Shown piece after piece: positions 1-11,864 of a stretch of 64,000 bases of DNA. The notes under the pieces were generated by a model. It did no database searches. It worked only from the letters and a program-made list of their open reading frames with translations, and was not told the origin of the DNA. The position numbers and the translations under genes were made by a program. Every line of letters begins with the position of its first letter. The first letter of the stretch is position 1. This DNA comes from Owenia fusiformis (lineage: Eukaryota; Annelida; Polychaeta; Sabellida; Oweniidae), in NCBI GenBank assembly GCA_903813345.2, contig CAIIXF020000006.1, forward strand, positions 32,186,710 through 32,250,709. Reading direction: 5' to 3'.

Positions 1-193
1 ACACCTGACTATAGCCTTTATATGAGAATTGGCAATTTTGACGAAAAATTCTTTGTGATATATTGCATAACATGTATTTTGTTATTATTGAATCATTAAC
101 TATCAACTTATTATTGCTCTGATTCATACAAAAGTACATCATTTAAACATTGGGTTTGGTTCACCAAGTTTTCAATAGATAATATTAGATATA

Positions 194-1414
194 CGAGGGT
201 TGTCCCAGAAGTAATGCACTATATGCTCTAACTTGCTTCAATATTCTTCAATTCAGCTGAAACTTTGTGTATATAACAATTGAAGTTTTGTCTATTATAT
301 CCTGAAGTTTAGCATCAAACATTAATATTAACTCTTAATATGGTTGCTATAGCAACATGGGGGTAGGGGTGGGCGGGGTAGGTACCAATTTTTCTAATTA
401 TGAATAGATCCAAAGTGTTATTTTATTAATGTTTCTTTCTTTTAAATGATCAAAATGTTTGGGAAATTGTTAAATTTATTCAGCATGGTGTTAAACAAGT
501 ACAAATAATGACATTTTGCACTGTGTTGTCATAATACCACAGATCAATAGTCACAAATTCAAATACAATCACAGTCAAAAATTGCAAAAATGGCTGCAAT
601 TCTCACCTGATAACAGAAGGCCTTGCGTTTGGTGGCTTAATTCCATACTTCACTTGGACTAACAGCCACGCAAAACTTATGCTACCACAAAGAAAGTATA
701 TAAGGAGTATATACCAGATAGAACTACAATTACGAGTTGGCAGAAGAGATTTAAAAGAGATGACTTGACCCTGGATGACAACTCCAAACATGGGAGGCAA
801 AAACTCCACAAGTCACAGTGGAAGAAACTGCCAAGAGTGTTTGACCTGACAGGCATCAAAAGTACATAACATGCAAAGGGCAATATTTGAGAAAATGTGA
901 AATGGGACACTGTGCAATATACATCCATTAAAGCTAGGATGTGCTCATTGTAATTTAGTATCTTAAAATGTATTTTGGGCATACTTCTTATAGCTACACA
1001 AAATGGTATTTGTTGATTAATTATTCATATTTTCAATTTTTATTCCTTTTGACGTGACTGTATACCTGCCCCACCCTACCCAAACTCACCAACTTGATTT
1101 TATTATAACATCAATATAGTTTTATCAGTCAACATGAAAATTTGTAGAATAATCAAAATGTCTCCAAGGAATATATAAGCACAAATGCCAAAGGGAAGGG
1201 TGACTAAAAACTTTAAAGAAAACCCAACAAGAAAAGCAAACTGTAAGTGTAAATCTGTCATAAGAAAGTAGACCCTATATATTCCAAAACCATAATCTAA
1301 CATAAAAAGAAACAATGTCTAACATCCCCCTCCCCCTCCTGAAAATTTCATGGAAAAATATCGATCATTGATAAAGTTAGAGCATATAGTGCATTACTTC
1401 TGGGACAACCCTCG
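194..1414. mobile_element. mariner-type element, internally deleted
   Basis: The two ends are inverted repeats of about 40 bp starting CGAGGGTTGTCCCAGAAGTA, and TA flanks both sides (192-193 and 1415-1416), as expected for the Tc1/mariner superfamily. The interior is only 1.2 kb and holds a broken N-terminal transposase piece. There is no catalytic DDE/D region, so it cannot be autonomous. Confidence 0.85.
590..850 (+). pseudogene. mariner transposase N-terminal remnant
   Basis: Around 670-800 the + strand reads TITSWQKRFKRDDLTLDD followed by NSKHGR. This resembles the second helix-turn-helix and linker of mariner transposases, where a tryptophan and a KRF/QRF motif are followed by an acidic stretch and GR. 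Stops lie upstream and the frame ends soon after. It is a dead fragment inside the element at 194-1414. Assignment rests on motif resemblance only. Confidence 0.55.
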
Positions 1415-1807
1415 TACATATACTTTTGAGCTCCTTCCATGTTTTTTCCTTGAAATGTGATCATAGTAATTATCTACTACCTCTTTGTATTTCATATTCT
1501 AGTATTTCTAAAATCTTTTTAGTAAAACAAAAACAATTTGATGGCTATATAGACTTTGACTCCAGAGGGTATTTGTACTTCTTTGTCAAAAATGTCACAT
1601 TCTGTTTTGTTTAAATGTAGCGATTCTCTAATTATCTTTTTAATCAACTTCTCAATGAGTTTGATAAAATATGTTCCCAATACTTGAGAAAACTAGATTC
1701 ATCATCAAGATCTTGGAGCCATCATTTTTGGTAGCAAAATTATCATAACTTGTGTTATGAAATCTGGAGTAAAATTGCATTAACACCAAAACAGCAATAT
1801 GTGTCTC
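1415..1807. other. intergenic or intron, nothing recognised
   Basis: AT-rich sequence between two mobile elements. Short open frames exist on both strands but none has a recognisable motif or convincing splice sites. Confidence 0.5.
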
Positions 1808-2589
1808 ACCCTTGGTATACGCAGCTAACGAAAATTGACCGGTACGGGTCAAAAGCTGGACTGGTACGGGTTAACGGTGTTATTTGAATTTTAAACAGCC
1901 ATAACTTGCTCAATATTGACTTCCTCGTGTCTAATTTGAAATATATGATGCCTCCCGATGCTTTTAGTACCCCAATTTTTTACAGATTTTTAAACGGACC
2001 AAAACTCTCTAAATGCGCATTTATGCTCTTTTCTCTCGAGAACGACTGTCTCATTTTCACGATAACTTTTATTTAGTACTTCTAACATATAAGATCTATT
2101 TTTCCCCATCAAGGTATGATGTAAATGACATGCTATTTACATCTTGTGAGTTTCAATGACGCGCGTTTGATTTTATAAAAAATGCCAAACTTTGTGACAA
2201 AGAATTTCATCCTGCTTGCAGCGAGAAGACGGACTGGTTCGGGGCACTCTGCTTGCAGCGAGAAGACGGACCGGTTCGGGGCAATAGCTGGGGAAAAATA
2301 GATCTTATATGTTAGAAGTACTAAATAAAAGTTATCGTGAAAATGAGACAGTCGTTCTCGAGAGAAAAGAGCATAAATGCGCATTTAGAGAGTTTTGGTC
2401 CGTTTAAAAATCTGTAAAAAATTGGGGTACTTAAAAGCATCGGGAGGCATCATATATTTCAAATTAGACATGAGGAAGTCAATATTGAGCAAGTTATGGC
2501 TATTTAAATTCAAATAAAACCGTTAACCCGTACCTGTCCAGCTTTTGACCCGTACCGGTCAATTTTCGTTAGCTGCGTATACCAAGGGT
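1808..2589. mobile_element. fold-back element with ~300-bp arms
   Basis: The left arm (from ACCCTTGGTATACGCAGCTA) is matched in inverse at 2288-2589 with few mismatches. The loop holds a direct tandem duplication of about 36 bp (CTTGCAGCGAGAAGACGGAC, at 2213-2284). The flanks GTGTCTC and GTGTCTG may be a 6-7 bp target duplication. No transposase is present. It ends only 98 bp upstream of the exon at 2688. Confidence 0.85.
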
Positions 2590-2687
2590 GTGTCTGTTTC
2601 TATTTAAAACTATAAAAATACTGCATTTTAACCTGCAATATAACCTGCAATACAAACATTTTCGTAAAAGAAAAACATGTTTTTTAG

Positions 2688-2810
2688 ATGAAAATCAGAG
2701 ATATTGTAGCACTATTTTCCCTCATGCCTTTCAATACCTTGAGAGCACACTTGAAGGAAAGTTTCTTCGCCCAATTGCTTCACTGATAGGCCTTGCTGTC
2801 TCGAATAACA
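2688..2810 (+). CDS. armadillo-repeat gene, exon a (TERB1-like candidate)
   Basis: A 123-bp internal exon. It follows a good acceptor (TGTTTTTTAG) and ends at a strong donor (ACA|GTAAGT). Entry and exit are both phase 1. The peptide includes YCSTIFPHAFQYLES, then FLRPIASLIGLAVSNN; the leucine/alanine helix pattern fits the second and third helices of an armadillo repeat. It joins in frame to the next exon 169 bp downstream. ARM repeats serve as protein-binding surfaces. The combination with the later linker exons suggests TERB1, a meiotic telomere-attachment protein, but other ARM proteins cannot be excluded. The upstream exons and the start codon are outside the window or unseen. Confidence 0.7.
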
Positions 2811-2979
2811 GTAAGTAAATATTTATATTGTAATTATTTAAATCTCTCAATTGAATTTTAAATTACTTTATTATCTTCTATCAGTTTTTGAGTGAGCATG
2901 TTGCTCAATACCAATAGGACTGAAAAATTAGCTAAATGGTTTTAAATTTGTATTTATCACTTATCGCTTATTTTTTCAG

Positions 2980-3132
2980 TATATAACCAGGATAGAATGA
3001 ATAAATGTGGAGGATTTGATTGTCTAATGAATGTGCTACACAGATTGGAAAATAGAGTGACCAGTGATCTCCGGGCACAGTACCTAGCAGTACATATCAC
3101 CAACACCATAGATGCTGCCATATCAGACAATG
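2980..3132 (+). CDS. armadillo-repeat gene, exon b
   Basis: A 153-bp exon with acceptor TTATTTTTTCAG and donor AATG|GTAACA, phase 1 on both sides. Joined to exon a it reads IYNQDRMNKCGGFDCLMNVL, then a second and third helix ending TNTIDAAISDN. The pattern N-Q-x-x-M-x-x-x-G-G-F-x-x-L is the typical armadillo helix 1-helix 2 signature, with GG at the turn. Codons are used normally and there is no lesion. The phase and the repeat register continue into the exon at 9761, so I see the two as neighbours in the transcript despite 6.6 kb of inserted elements between them. Confidence 0.75.
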
Positions 3133-3167
3133 GTAACATTTACTTAGCTAAGCATTGTAAATGTATA

Positions 3168-6160
3168 TACAAGGTGATCCAAAAAAACAGAACCCTCTAA
3201 AAGTGTAATAATTTCTTAAATATCTGTCCTATCAACCCAATTTTTATGTGCATAAACTAAAATCTATGGATGATAATATGGTATCAAGTTTGTTACACAA
3301 ATTTCATTATTTGTGATATCATGGATGATCTTAGAATGTGTCCAATTTTCGGAAAATCAGCATTGAGAGAAAATCATGTCTTGAGATTCTATGAGAAATT
3401 CAGAAGGAATTCCAAAGAAGACATGAAATGAAAGTCTCATTTAATATTTCAATTGAAAAATAAAGAATAGGCAATGGTTAGGCACCTGGTAAAAGATCAG
3501 ATGACTTAAATTCCTGGCCTTTGAGCAAGAACACCTCAAACGCTGCACGAAATACCACTGGATGAATTCTCAAGAAATCATAAGACAGCATAATGATCAG
3601 TCAAAACTATTGAATTACATTATGTTAAATGATGAGTTGAAAGAGGAAGAGAACTGTTAAACATCTGAATGGAAAACATGATCAGCTTACACCTCTCTAG
3701 GGAGGTTTCTAAGAATGGGGGTATGACATGTATGAGAACACACGAAAGCACTGCGTGTGATTGCATTGAATGCAGTTCCAAAATATCGCTCACAAGGTGC
3801 AACTACACCTAAAGATGACTTAAAGGTTGCCAGAAGGCTTCCTCACTGATGATCTCACCCTCTTTACTCATAGAATGCAGCTTAACAAGAATGTGATGGG
3901 TTTAAACAAATGATATGTAACCTTTAGGTTGGCAAGAAAATCTTCATGTTTCTTTCAAAAGTGGGCACATTTTTTTTTTAAATGGCCATAACAACACGGA
4001 GGATAAGCAAAACGAGGGCGAAGCCACGGACTGCGACTCGCGTAATTCAAAACGAGGTTTCAACGCATTATAGCTGAACAATGGCGGTAAGTCCAAACTT
4101 AATTTGGAAGGCATGTTAGGATTTGGGGTAGATTATTGGTTTGGATATTCTACACAATAGCTAGTATGTTCCAGTCGGTGATCAACATATTCATACTCCA
4201 CCTGCAATGGCATTCTTGGTGCTCGGCTGTCCAATAGTTTAGCATGAACACAAATGAATTCGAAATCTGCCACAAAAAATGTTATTTTGTCAATATTTGT
4301 CCCTAATATACCGATTTAAACAAAGGAATCAGAAATGACATCGAATTAATATAATTATTCATGTTCTGTTGTTACAATTACATCTTCGTGTGATATTTGG
4401 TAAGCGGAAAACGTACAATTACATAGAAAATTGGAATTTATAATAGTCGCAGTCCATCCATCTGCCCAACGCAGTCCGCGACTCAGTGTTGCTTTATATC
4501 TGAAGCTGAACGCAATCACAGCCAAAGGTAGATAGCACAATGTGTGTACAGGTGTGGCCGAAATGGAGCAACTTTGGACAAAATTGAATATAAAGGGCTA
4601 TTTTAATAGACCTACATCGTGTCTCAATCCATTCTGCAAATATATACAAGCTGTCAAATACAGCTGAAATCATGAATTTATGGTAGCTAGCAATATTGAT
4701 GGACTGTTGGAAAGATCATCCAAAATTACATTAACTCACCAACTCTCCAATTATTTGATATTTTCCTGATATCTTAAATACTAGTTAATGTACCCTTCCC
4801 CAACAGCTTTTATTGCATCATCAAAAAGTTAATTGTTTCGCATTTCTACTTCTTATAAAAAGTCTCACCACTATCCAATTATCTATATATTTAACCCTAT
4901 CCACAAATTGGTTTGTAATAAACATATTACGTTGTCATCTTGCGCTCGACTGTTCTGCCAAATACGCTATTGAATTGCCATATTTCTAGGTCTTAAACGA
5001 TACAATATAGCAATTTGGGACATTGATTCAGGTAATAGATATATGTTAATCAACGTAACTTTGAATGATCTTTCCAATGATATGTCACACTTGGTGATTT
5101 TTGGTGTAGGGGGGGGGGTGCGGGACTTATTTGGCACCCTTCTATGGAATGAATTATGATACATGCACGGGCGAACGTACAATACCACGAGTGAATATGA
5201 GGATATGTCAATCATTTTTTAATTATTAATAATCGAAGTTTCGTCTTGAGTCAATAAGAACAAAGCTCCATAACAGACGTTTTTGATTGTTAAAAGGCAT
5301 AAACTACGTTTTGTGAAAAATTGAAAAAACATGATCTTTTTTGATTGGTTACAAACATACTGTATTTATTTTAACATAACATGTACATTCCTTCTCTTTG
5401 ATACGTATAGTGATAATCTGGATGCTGACTTTCTTTTCCCGAAACAATAATAGCGTAGGAATATAGTTTACACTCTCTTATTTATTTCGTGTTCGCGGCT
5501 GGACTGCGTTGCTTAGAATATCAATGGAGGCTGTGTTGCGTTGTTGAAATAGCTTTGTTTACTGGACTGCGTCCACTATGAATGCGCAGTTTGAATCTAA
5601 TTTTCTACTCATGAACACATTCTATTATCAAATCATTTTCACGAATTATACTCAGAGCCTCAACTAACCTTTAGATATCAGAAACGTGTTAAAACTCCTT
5701 TCAAATGTATAGTAAATTAAATAATATGCACATATTTTACAGGTAAAATCAGAACTTTGCTACTGTTTTAGCTTGATCTAGACAACTGCTTATTTTCTTA
5801 TCTACAGACCAACAGTAGATACAGAGTAATATTTTGGTCACCGATTAGACACTACGATAGCATTTAAAATACCTGGATTTCTCTATTTTATCGGAAGAAG
5901 CAGAAGGCACTGCCGGATGTCCCTCCATTTTGGCGCTGGGCTGCGGTGTAAAGTTACGCGAGTTGCAGTCCGTGGCTTCGCCCTCGTTTTGCTTATCCTC
6001 CGTGAACAAGAAAAATATTGAATGTTATGCAACAAATTTGGTCTCAGATTGTCATCCATAGATTGTAGTTTCTGTAGATGAAAAATGAAGCTGATTACAT
6101 TTGTATTACTGTAAGCAATTATTTCATTTTTGGAGGGTTCTGTTTTTTTGGGTCACTCTA
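3168..6160. mobile_element. Tc1/mariner-like element interrupted by a 2-kb insertion
   Basis: The ends match as inverted repeats: GTGATCCAAAAAAACAGAAC on the left and its near-perfect complement near 6120-6155, next to TATA on both sides. Ends of the form G-T-G-x-x-C-C-A-A-A-A-A are usual for mariner relatives. The interior on both sides of the nested element (3300-3990 and 6010-6120) has no intact transposase. Superfamily is inferred from ends only. Confidence 0.7.
3995..6004. mobile_element. CACGGAGG DNA element, 2010 bp, 5-bp TSD
   Basis: The termini are nearly identical inverted repeats of about 49 bp beginning CACGGAGGATAAGCAAAACG. AACAA stands directly on both sides (3990-3994 and 6005-6009), a 5-bp target duplication. 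A short motif from the TIR, GGACTGCG, recurs inside near 4456, 5492 and 5561, probably as binding sites. No long coding frame is visible, so it is non-autonomous. The CAC start and 5-bp duplication are shared with the elements at 19528, 30537, 34985 and 55203. Transib/RAG-like ends also begin CAC and make 5-bp duplications, but I see no transposase to confirm that. Confidence 0.85.
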
Positions 6161-6561
6161 TATTGAGTAGCTTTGCGAGCGATGCAATTAATCTAAGATC
6201 AATTCAATTTTCCCATAAGAAGTACTTGATGAATTAAAATATGTATATAATGTATAATAATGCATTAAATATTGTAAAAGTCAAAAGTCATGGAGAAAGT
6301 ATGGTCATGGATTGATATCCCCTTCATTATCACAGTGTCCTATTAACTTAGTTATCATTGTTTGTACTTTTCTTGGAGATAATTGATGGATATGAAACGC
6401 ACCTGTCTTCATGGTCCATCCATTTGTTTGTCTGTTTGTCCATTCCTGTGTCTGGGAAATAACTCAAATACCGGTTGATGTATTTGATTCAGATTTGTAG
6501 AATTATACCTTATGGGAGGTACATGTACCTGAGAAGGAATATTCAATATGGCCGCTTAATT

Positions 6562-7256
6562 ATCCCATCGAATGAAGTTCGGAGGGATATAGGGAACGCC
6601 TCCGTCCGTCCGTCCATCCGTACGTACGTCTGTCCGTCCGGGCAATAACTCAAATACTGTTGGCTCGATTTTGTTCATATTTTGTACACATATACCCAAT
6701 GGGAATAGGAGTTCTGCCCGAAAACCGATTTTCAAAATGGCCTCTCATTTACAAATGGCGGCCATTTTAGTGCCGATTTTACAGTAATTTAGGTACTGCA
6801 TATAAAACTGTAATAGCAATATGTTTTCAATGTAAAAAAGTTATGTAGGACATTGATTAAGCTAGAAATGTAAATACAGAAGAAATTCATGGCAGCCATC
6901 TTGAAAAATGGCTGCCTTTGCACGTCATTCTACGATTTTTGCTGTAACTTGAAAAGTATTGGAGCGATTTTGTTCATATTTGGTATGTGAATAATTTGAT
7001 CATGGCACAATGTCTAATTACATTTTTGGTAGTAGGCAGCCATTTTAAAAAATGGCCGCCATTTTTATGTGTGTTATTTAACATTTTTTGCTGTAAGTCA
7101 AAAAGTAGTGAAGCGATTTTGTTCATATTTGGAATACTTTAAGCATGGCCCAATGTCTAATGACATTTTGGGTAGTAGGTGGCCATTTTTACTTGTGTTG
7201 TTTTACATTTTTTTACTATAACTCAAAAAGTAGTAGAGTGATTTTGATATATCTTG
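6562..7256 (+). mobile_element. Helentron-like element family A, 3'-truncated
   Basis: It begins ATCCCATCGAATGAAGTTCG, passes through a (CCGT)n stretch at 6598-6640, and continues with the family's internal units (phrases such as GCGATTTTGTTCATATTTGG and AATGGCCGCCATTTT repeated about every 130-150 bp). The 3' hairpin end seen in the copies at 23897 and 26387 is missing; another element begins at about 7265. Confidence 0.75.
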
Positions 7257-8439
7257 CTGATTAAAGTACAAACCCGCTTATCCCGGGGGTTTCACTGTAT
7301 GTAAACCTTAACGGGGATCCTTGGCGCATGTGGGGTACCTTTTTGATATTTGGTAGACCCAAATTTTAGGATATGGTATGAGAATGGCCCCAAATTATGA
7401 ATTTAGAGGTATGGCAATAGTCGGATTTTTCCACTTTCTGGTATGAGAATGGTCGTGGAAAATATGTAAACTCACACTTTTGGTATGGCATTGGTCTGAT
7501 AGTTATACATATCCTAATTTTGTGATTGTTTTACTCAAAGATCTGTCCTTTTCGGGGCCTTCTTCAGTTTGAATAACTTATTTCCCCAGAATTATTCTAC
7601 TTTGGACACTTGGTATGGCATTGGACATATATTAGACATTTGGTATGGCATTGGTTTTATGCTTGGACATTTGGCATGGCATTGTTCTTATATTTGGACA
7701 TGTGGTACCCAGGCAAATTACATCGGGCCCCGTACAAGCTTGTACGAGCCTCGAGAATTACGAGTCATTATGGGCAAAAAGGAGCACCATCCTTTCACAG
7801 GCTCGTACTAAGCTCATTTTCGAGGCCCGTGCGAGTTCGTACGATGCTCGTAATTGTTGTTTTCGAGGCCTGTACGAGTATAAACGAGCCTCATAATTCC
7901 GAGGCCTGCAAGAGTTCGTATGAGGACCATTATCGGACTCCTTTATTGAACAAAAAAATTAATTGTTGTCATGCTACATGATTCATGTATCTATTCAGAA
8001 CATGCATGCATGTTTTATCATTTTAGGTTGATGTTTCTATTAACACATTCTATAACAATAACATTTATTAACGTCACATTTTAACTTATCCCAATATCGC
8101 ATGCAAATGTTTTTATATACAGGGTGTCCAATAAATAAGGTGAAAGATATTGTAACTTTCTTAATATTGCATCAATCTTGATGAAATTTTCAGAGTTTGT
8201 AGCCCAAACCTTTTTACCCTTATTCTGTGAATTTAAAGCGTCTTCTATTTGATTGGCCAGAGTTGTGGTAGCTATAGCAACCGAAACAACAAAAAGGCGG
8301 GGCAAGTTTGTTTACGTCACAACTTTCCAAAACATTTATTCTTTCTGATAACTTTATTCATACTTCCAGGTCTATTACTACTACAAATACAACAAATACA
8401 ATATAAAAACAGTCCTAAAGTCCCATTGTTATGAAAATA

Positions 8440-8690
8440 AGCATAACATAATGTATAGCACAACATAATGTCCATATCTAGCTATACACTTCTTATATGT
8501 CTTATGCCTTTTCATCCACTCTCTAAACACACTTTCAAACCCATTCTCGCCCATTTCCTGAAGTCTTGCTAAGACATGTGATCTGAGTTCATCAGTGCTT
8601 CCAAATTTATTTCACATTTGAGTTCTGCATATAAGTAAAAGTCATTGGGTGCAAGGTCTGGGGAATATGGAGGGTGTGCAAGTAGGGGTA
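8440..8690 (-). pseudogene. mariner transposase C-terminal remnant, left arm
   Basis: On the minus strand the region reads PPYSPDLAPNDFYLYAELK. This is the hallmark segment before the last catalytic aspartate of mariner transposases (YSPDLAPCDFHLF in family language). A frameshift and stops follow, after which a third frame gives a GENGFESVFREW-like stretch. It is the mirror image of the frame at 8640-8860. Confidence 0.8.
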
Positions 8691-8860
8691 GCCCCAGTGC
8701 CCTAATAGTTTCACTAGTGAGCATAGCTGTGTGTGAACTCAGATCAAATGTCTTAGCAAGACTTCAGGAAATGGGCAAGAATGGGTTTGAAAATGTGTTT
8801 AGAGAGTGGGTGAATAGGCATAAGAAGTGTATAGCTAGAGATGGACATTATGTTGAATAG
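8640..8860 (+). pseudogene. mariner transposase C-terminal remnant, right arm
   Basis: The open frame ends LARLQEMGKNGFENVFREW then NRHKKCIARDGHYVE and a stop. The closing pattern W-x-x-R-x-x-x-C-I-x-x-x-G-x-Y-V-E is the usual C-terminus of mariner transposases. The preceding catalytic segment is degraded, where the left arm still shows SPDLAP. Non-functional. Confidence 0.8.
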
Positions 8861-9760
8861 CTTATTTTCATAACAATGGGACTTTAGGGCTGTTTTTATA
8901 TTGTATTTGTTGTAGTAATAGACCTGGGAGTATGAATAAAGCTATCAGAAAAAATAAATATGTTTTGAAAAGTTGTGATGTAAACAAACTTGCCCCGCCT
9001 TTTTGTTGTTTCGGTTGCTATAGCAACCACAACTCTGGCCAATCAAATAGAAGACGCTTTAAATTCACAGAATAAAGGTAAAAAGGTTTGGGCTACAAAC
9101 TCTGAAAATTTCATCAAGGTCGGTGCAATATTAGGAAAGTAACAATATCTTTCACCTTATTTATTGGACACCCTGTAGATTTACTTCCCTTGTAGAGAAA
9201 TATGGTGTCTCCCATTGGTAACCCTGTTTTCTTTGTTTCCTAGCTTTCATACTATTTATCATGTCGATACAGACATGCGAATATTTTGAAATTATTGAAG
9301 ACATATTAATTTATAATTAGATATCATTGAAATGTCATTATGTCAGTATGCTGTATTTTATTTCATCGATCAAAAAGTGTTCATCAAAACAAATGATCCT
9401 CATAACAATTTATTACGGGCTCGTAACGGGCACCGTACAGTCAAGTACGGGGTCAAAAACTAGGAGCTATTACGGGCCTTGTAATAACAAGCTCTTATGA
9501 GGCTCGAAAATTACAAGCAATTACGAGACTTGTAACGAGGTTGTACAGGGTCCATTTACTCAATGAGTTCCGTACGAGCTTGAACAGGGTCCGATGTAAT
9601 TTGCCTGTGTATGGCTTTTGGATGTTATTTTGGTGGTATGGGAACACATTGGAATTTGACAGATTGGCCAAATTTTTTACACAGTGAACCCCCCGGGCTG
9701 CTTATGTACCTCAAACATGGCCAAGTATGGGATAAATGATTTATATGAATGTTATTTCAG

Positions 9761-9886
9761 CTGAGAATGGTCACAAGCTGAGGAATCTTGGTGGTATTCC
9801 TGTGCTACTGAGGCTGTTAGGCATTGCTGCTCCAGACAACAAGATGTCTTTTGTACTGACCTTGGCCCATTGTGCTGAGACTGCAG
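9761..9886 (+). CDS. armadillo-repeat gene, exon c
   Basis: A 126-bp exon (42 codons, one armadillo-repeat length). Acceptor is ATGTTATTTCAG and donor GCAG|GTTATT; both introns are phase 1. The peptide reads AENGHKLRNLGGIPVLLRLL, then DNKMSFVLTLAHCAET. The E-N-x-x-x-L-x-x-L-G-G-I-P-x-L-L-x-L-L pattern is a textbook ARM repeat: GG at the turn, then the long third helix. No lesion. It continues exon b in repeat register. Confidence 0.85.
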
Positions 9887-10433
9887 GTTATTTTCTTTTC
9901 ATTATTTTCCTAATACAATGAATGATCACTAAGATCTAGAAAGTGTACCATATCTATTTCACCAACACAAATAGTGACATTTTGTTTGACACTTTTTTGC
10001 GAATGATGTTCAGTTTTGGCTTTCAGTGTCTGTAACAAATAGCAGTTGGTGACATTTTACATGATAATGCCTTGTTATTATTTCTTAACCAATTTAGGTA
10101 AAGTTTTCATTATGATGTTATTAATACATGTATAGGCTATATACAATCATAGTTTGTATTATATATGAACATACAGCTGTATAGCTCAGACAAAAAAAGT
10201 TATTGATGACAAAAAATGAAATGTTCTAATTGATTGTTCTCTCTGATTATACACCAACTAATTCTCAATCAAAAAGTCTACTCTAAGATGAAAAAATGTA
10301 TATGACCACCATGTAAGTGAATAACTCAAACAGAATTTTATTGTGAATTATATGTTCTGTGACCATTTCCAATTTTCAGCTGTTCTTTTGCTAATCTTTA
10401 AGCAAGACTGCTTTTAATCAAAGTTCAAAGGTG
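9887..10433. other. intron, nothing recognised
   Basis: AT-rich sequence after the donor of the exon at 9761. A stretch around 10040-10075 (GTGACATTTTACATGATAAT) resembles 63115-63150 and may be an old short repeat. No coding signal. Confidence 0.5.
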
Positions 10434-10855
10434 TTAAGGTCAGGGTGCATGATGGGAAATTTTCTGCATTCCTCAATTGAGTCACATGTTATTTTTCAAA
10501 CAAGAATCACTCCTTCTCTTCATTGTCTTTATCTTCCAGTTTTGCACAAAGAGTGCACTGATGTGCCTAGAAAAGACTTGTGAGAAGAATGTTTTGATAA
10601 AGTGTATAAAAAACAAGAAAATTCAGTGAAAAAAATCAGAAAATTTTCAGAATTTTTTTTCACTGAATTTTCTCATTTTTTATACATTTTACAAAACAAA
10701 CCTTCTCACAAGGCTTTTCTAGGCACAAAGGTGCACTCTTTGTGCAAACTTGGAAGATGTAGACAATGTGGGGAAGGAGTTATTCATGTTTGAAAAATAA
10801 CATGTGACTCAATTGAGGAATGCAGAAAATTTCCCAACATGCACCCTGTCCTTAA
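10434..10855. mobile_element. TTAA-flanked palindromic MITE
   Basis: Ends GGTCAGGGTGCATGATGGGA and complement, each next to TTAA (10434-10437, 10852-10855). The two arms pair along most of the roughly 420 bp, around a centre near 10650. TTAA duplications are typical of piggyBac and Kolobok families; I cannot choose between them. No coding capacity. Confidence 0.85.
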
Positions 10856-11099
10856 GTCTAGATCAATGGAAAGTATTCGAATCACTTGTTTACACTTTTT
10901 TACAAATATTTTATGCAGCTGAACTGAACTAACTCAAAAGCCATCAGCTATAATCTGATTGGATTCCTACGTACATTGATAGTATTAACTGATATGATAC
11001 AACAATATATCACATTATCAGGAGCTTAATATGACTATGTTTCTTCATTCAAGTAAACTTAGCAGGATGTGTGATTCAGTATCTTCTGTTCAGCATTCC

Positions 11100-11864
11100 A
11101 TCTCCCAACTCCCTACCCCCCAGCATGGTCAATTATATCTTTGATCCTGGATAATTTGACTGCTGATATGCCAGGTCTTTGGAGCATGATGCCTTTTGCC
11201 AATGCTATGATAGATGATATTTCTGTATATGACCAATGTGACAATTTCGTTTCAATGCCAAAGATCTTCATAACATTGCAAATGACAATGAGGATGTTAA
11301 TCAATTAGACTCTCAATTGAAACTAATGTGAACTTATGTAAATATCATGAATATTTAATTGGTATAAATAATAATGATCTTAAAAAATCATCAAATGATG
11401 AATTGACCGCTATGCATGTTAATGCTAGGAGTCTGAATGCAAATAAATCAGCCTTACATGGTCTGATGGCACAATTTGAGAAAGATATTTAGTTATTGGT
11501 ATCTCTGAAACTTGGCTGAATAATAATGTTGAATCATTATCTAATCATTATAAGTATGAATCCTACTTAGATCATAGATACTAATGGTGGTGGATACGCT
11601 TTGTTTGTTCGAAAAATTGTAAAATTAGATCAGACTTAAAATTAAATCATAATGATTGCAATTCTACAACAAGTGAAATAATCAACACTACAAAACATTA
11701 TTATGTCATGTATTTACAAACCACCTGATATTAATATCAACATTTTTAATGGTAAATTTGAAGATTTTCTCGGCTCCTTAAGTTCAGAGGACAAAGCAAT
11801 TTATTTAATGGGTGATACTAATATTAGCTTAAGGCTAAATACCATAATCCATCAAATGGTTTTT
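11100..11864 (+). pseudogene. CR1/L2-like LINE, segment 1 (endonuclease N-terminal)
   Basis: First of four surviving pieces of one LINE spread over 11.1-19.1 kb. From about 11400 the frames give HVNARSLNANKSALHGL, then VIGISETWLNNN, then YKPPDIN and YLMGDTNISL. These are the N-x-R-S-L, S-E-T-W and G-D-x-N motifs of the APE-type endonuclease found in CR1, L2 and Jockey LINEs. Several frameshifts and stops break the frame. The left limit is uncertain: 11140-11330 probably is more of the element. Segment 2 starts at 14792. Confidence 0.75.

Larger units (their letters stand above)
8120..9175. mobile_element. palindromic mariner with two inverted 3' halves
   Basis: Ends are CAGGGTGTCCAATAAATAAG and its complement, flanked by TA (8118-8119 and 9176-9177). 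The whole element is close to one palindrome with arms of roughly 500 bp. Each arm carries the C-terminal part of a mariner transposase reading outward. This looks like two transposon 3' halves joined head to head, not a normal element with short TIRs. Confidence 0.85.
7709..9605. mobile_element. GTACGAG-rich TIR element, carrying a mariner
   Basis: Inverted ends of about 30 bp (GGCAAATTACATCGGGCCCC and complement at 9585-9605) enclose many copies of the words GTACGAG, CTCGTA and TTACGAG near both ends (7735-7930 and 9410-9590). Dispersed sub-terminal words of this kind often mark transposase binding. A related fragment lies at 28590-28960. A palindromic mariner sits at 8120-9175. Confidence 0.65.
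7265..9713. mobile_element. TIR element with nested insertions
   Basis: Imperfect inverted ends of about 33 bp face each other: ATCCCGGGGGTTTCACTGTA on the left and the complement (ACAGTGAACCCCCCGGGCTG) at 9680-9700. Inside, 7600-7700 holds about three direct units of the phrase TTGGTATGGCATTGG with a period near 35 bp. The rest is another element (7709-9605). No coding capacity. It ends only about 50 bp before the exon at 9761. Confidence 0.6.
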
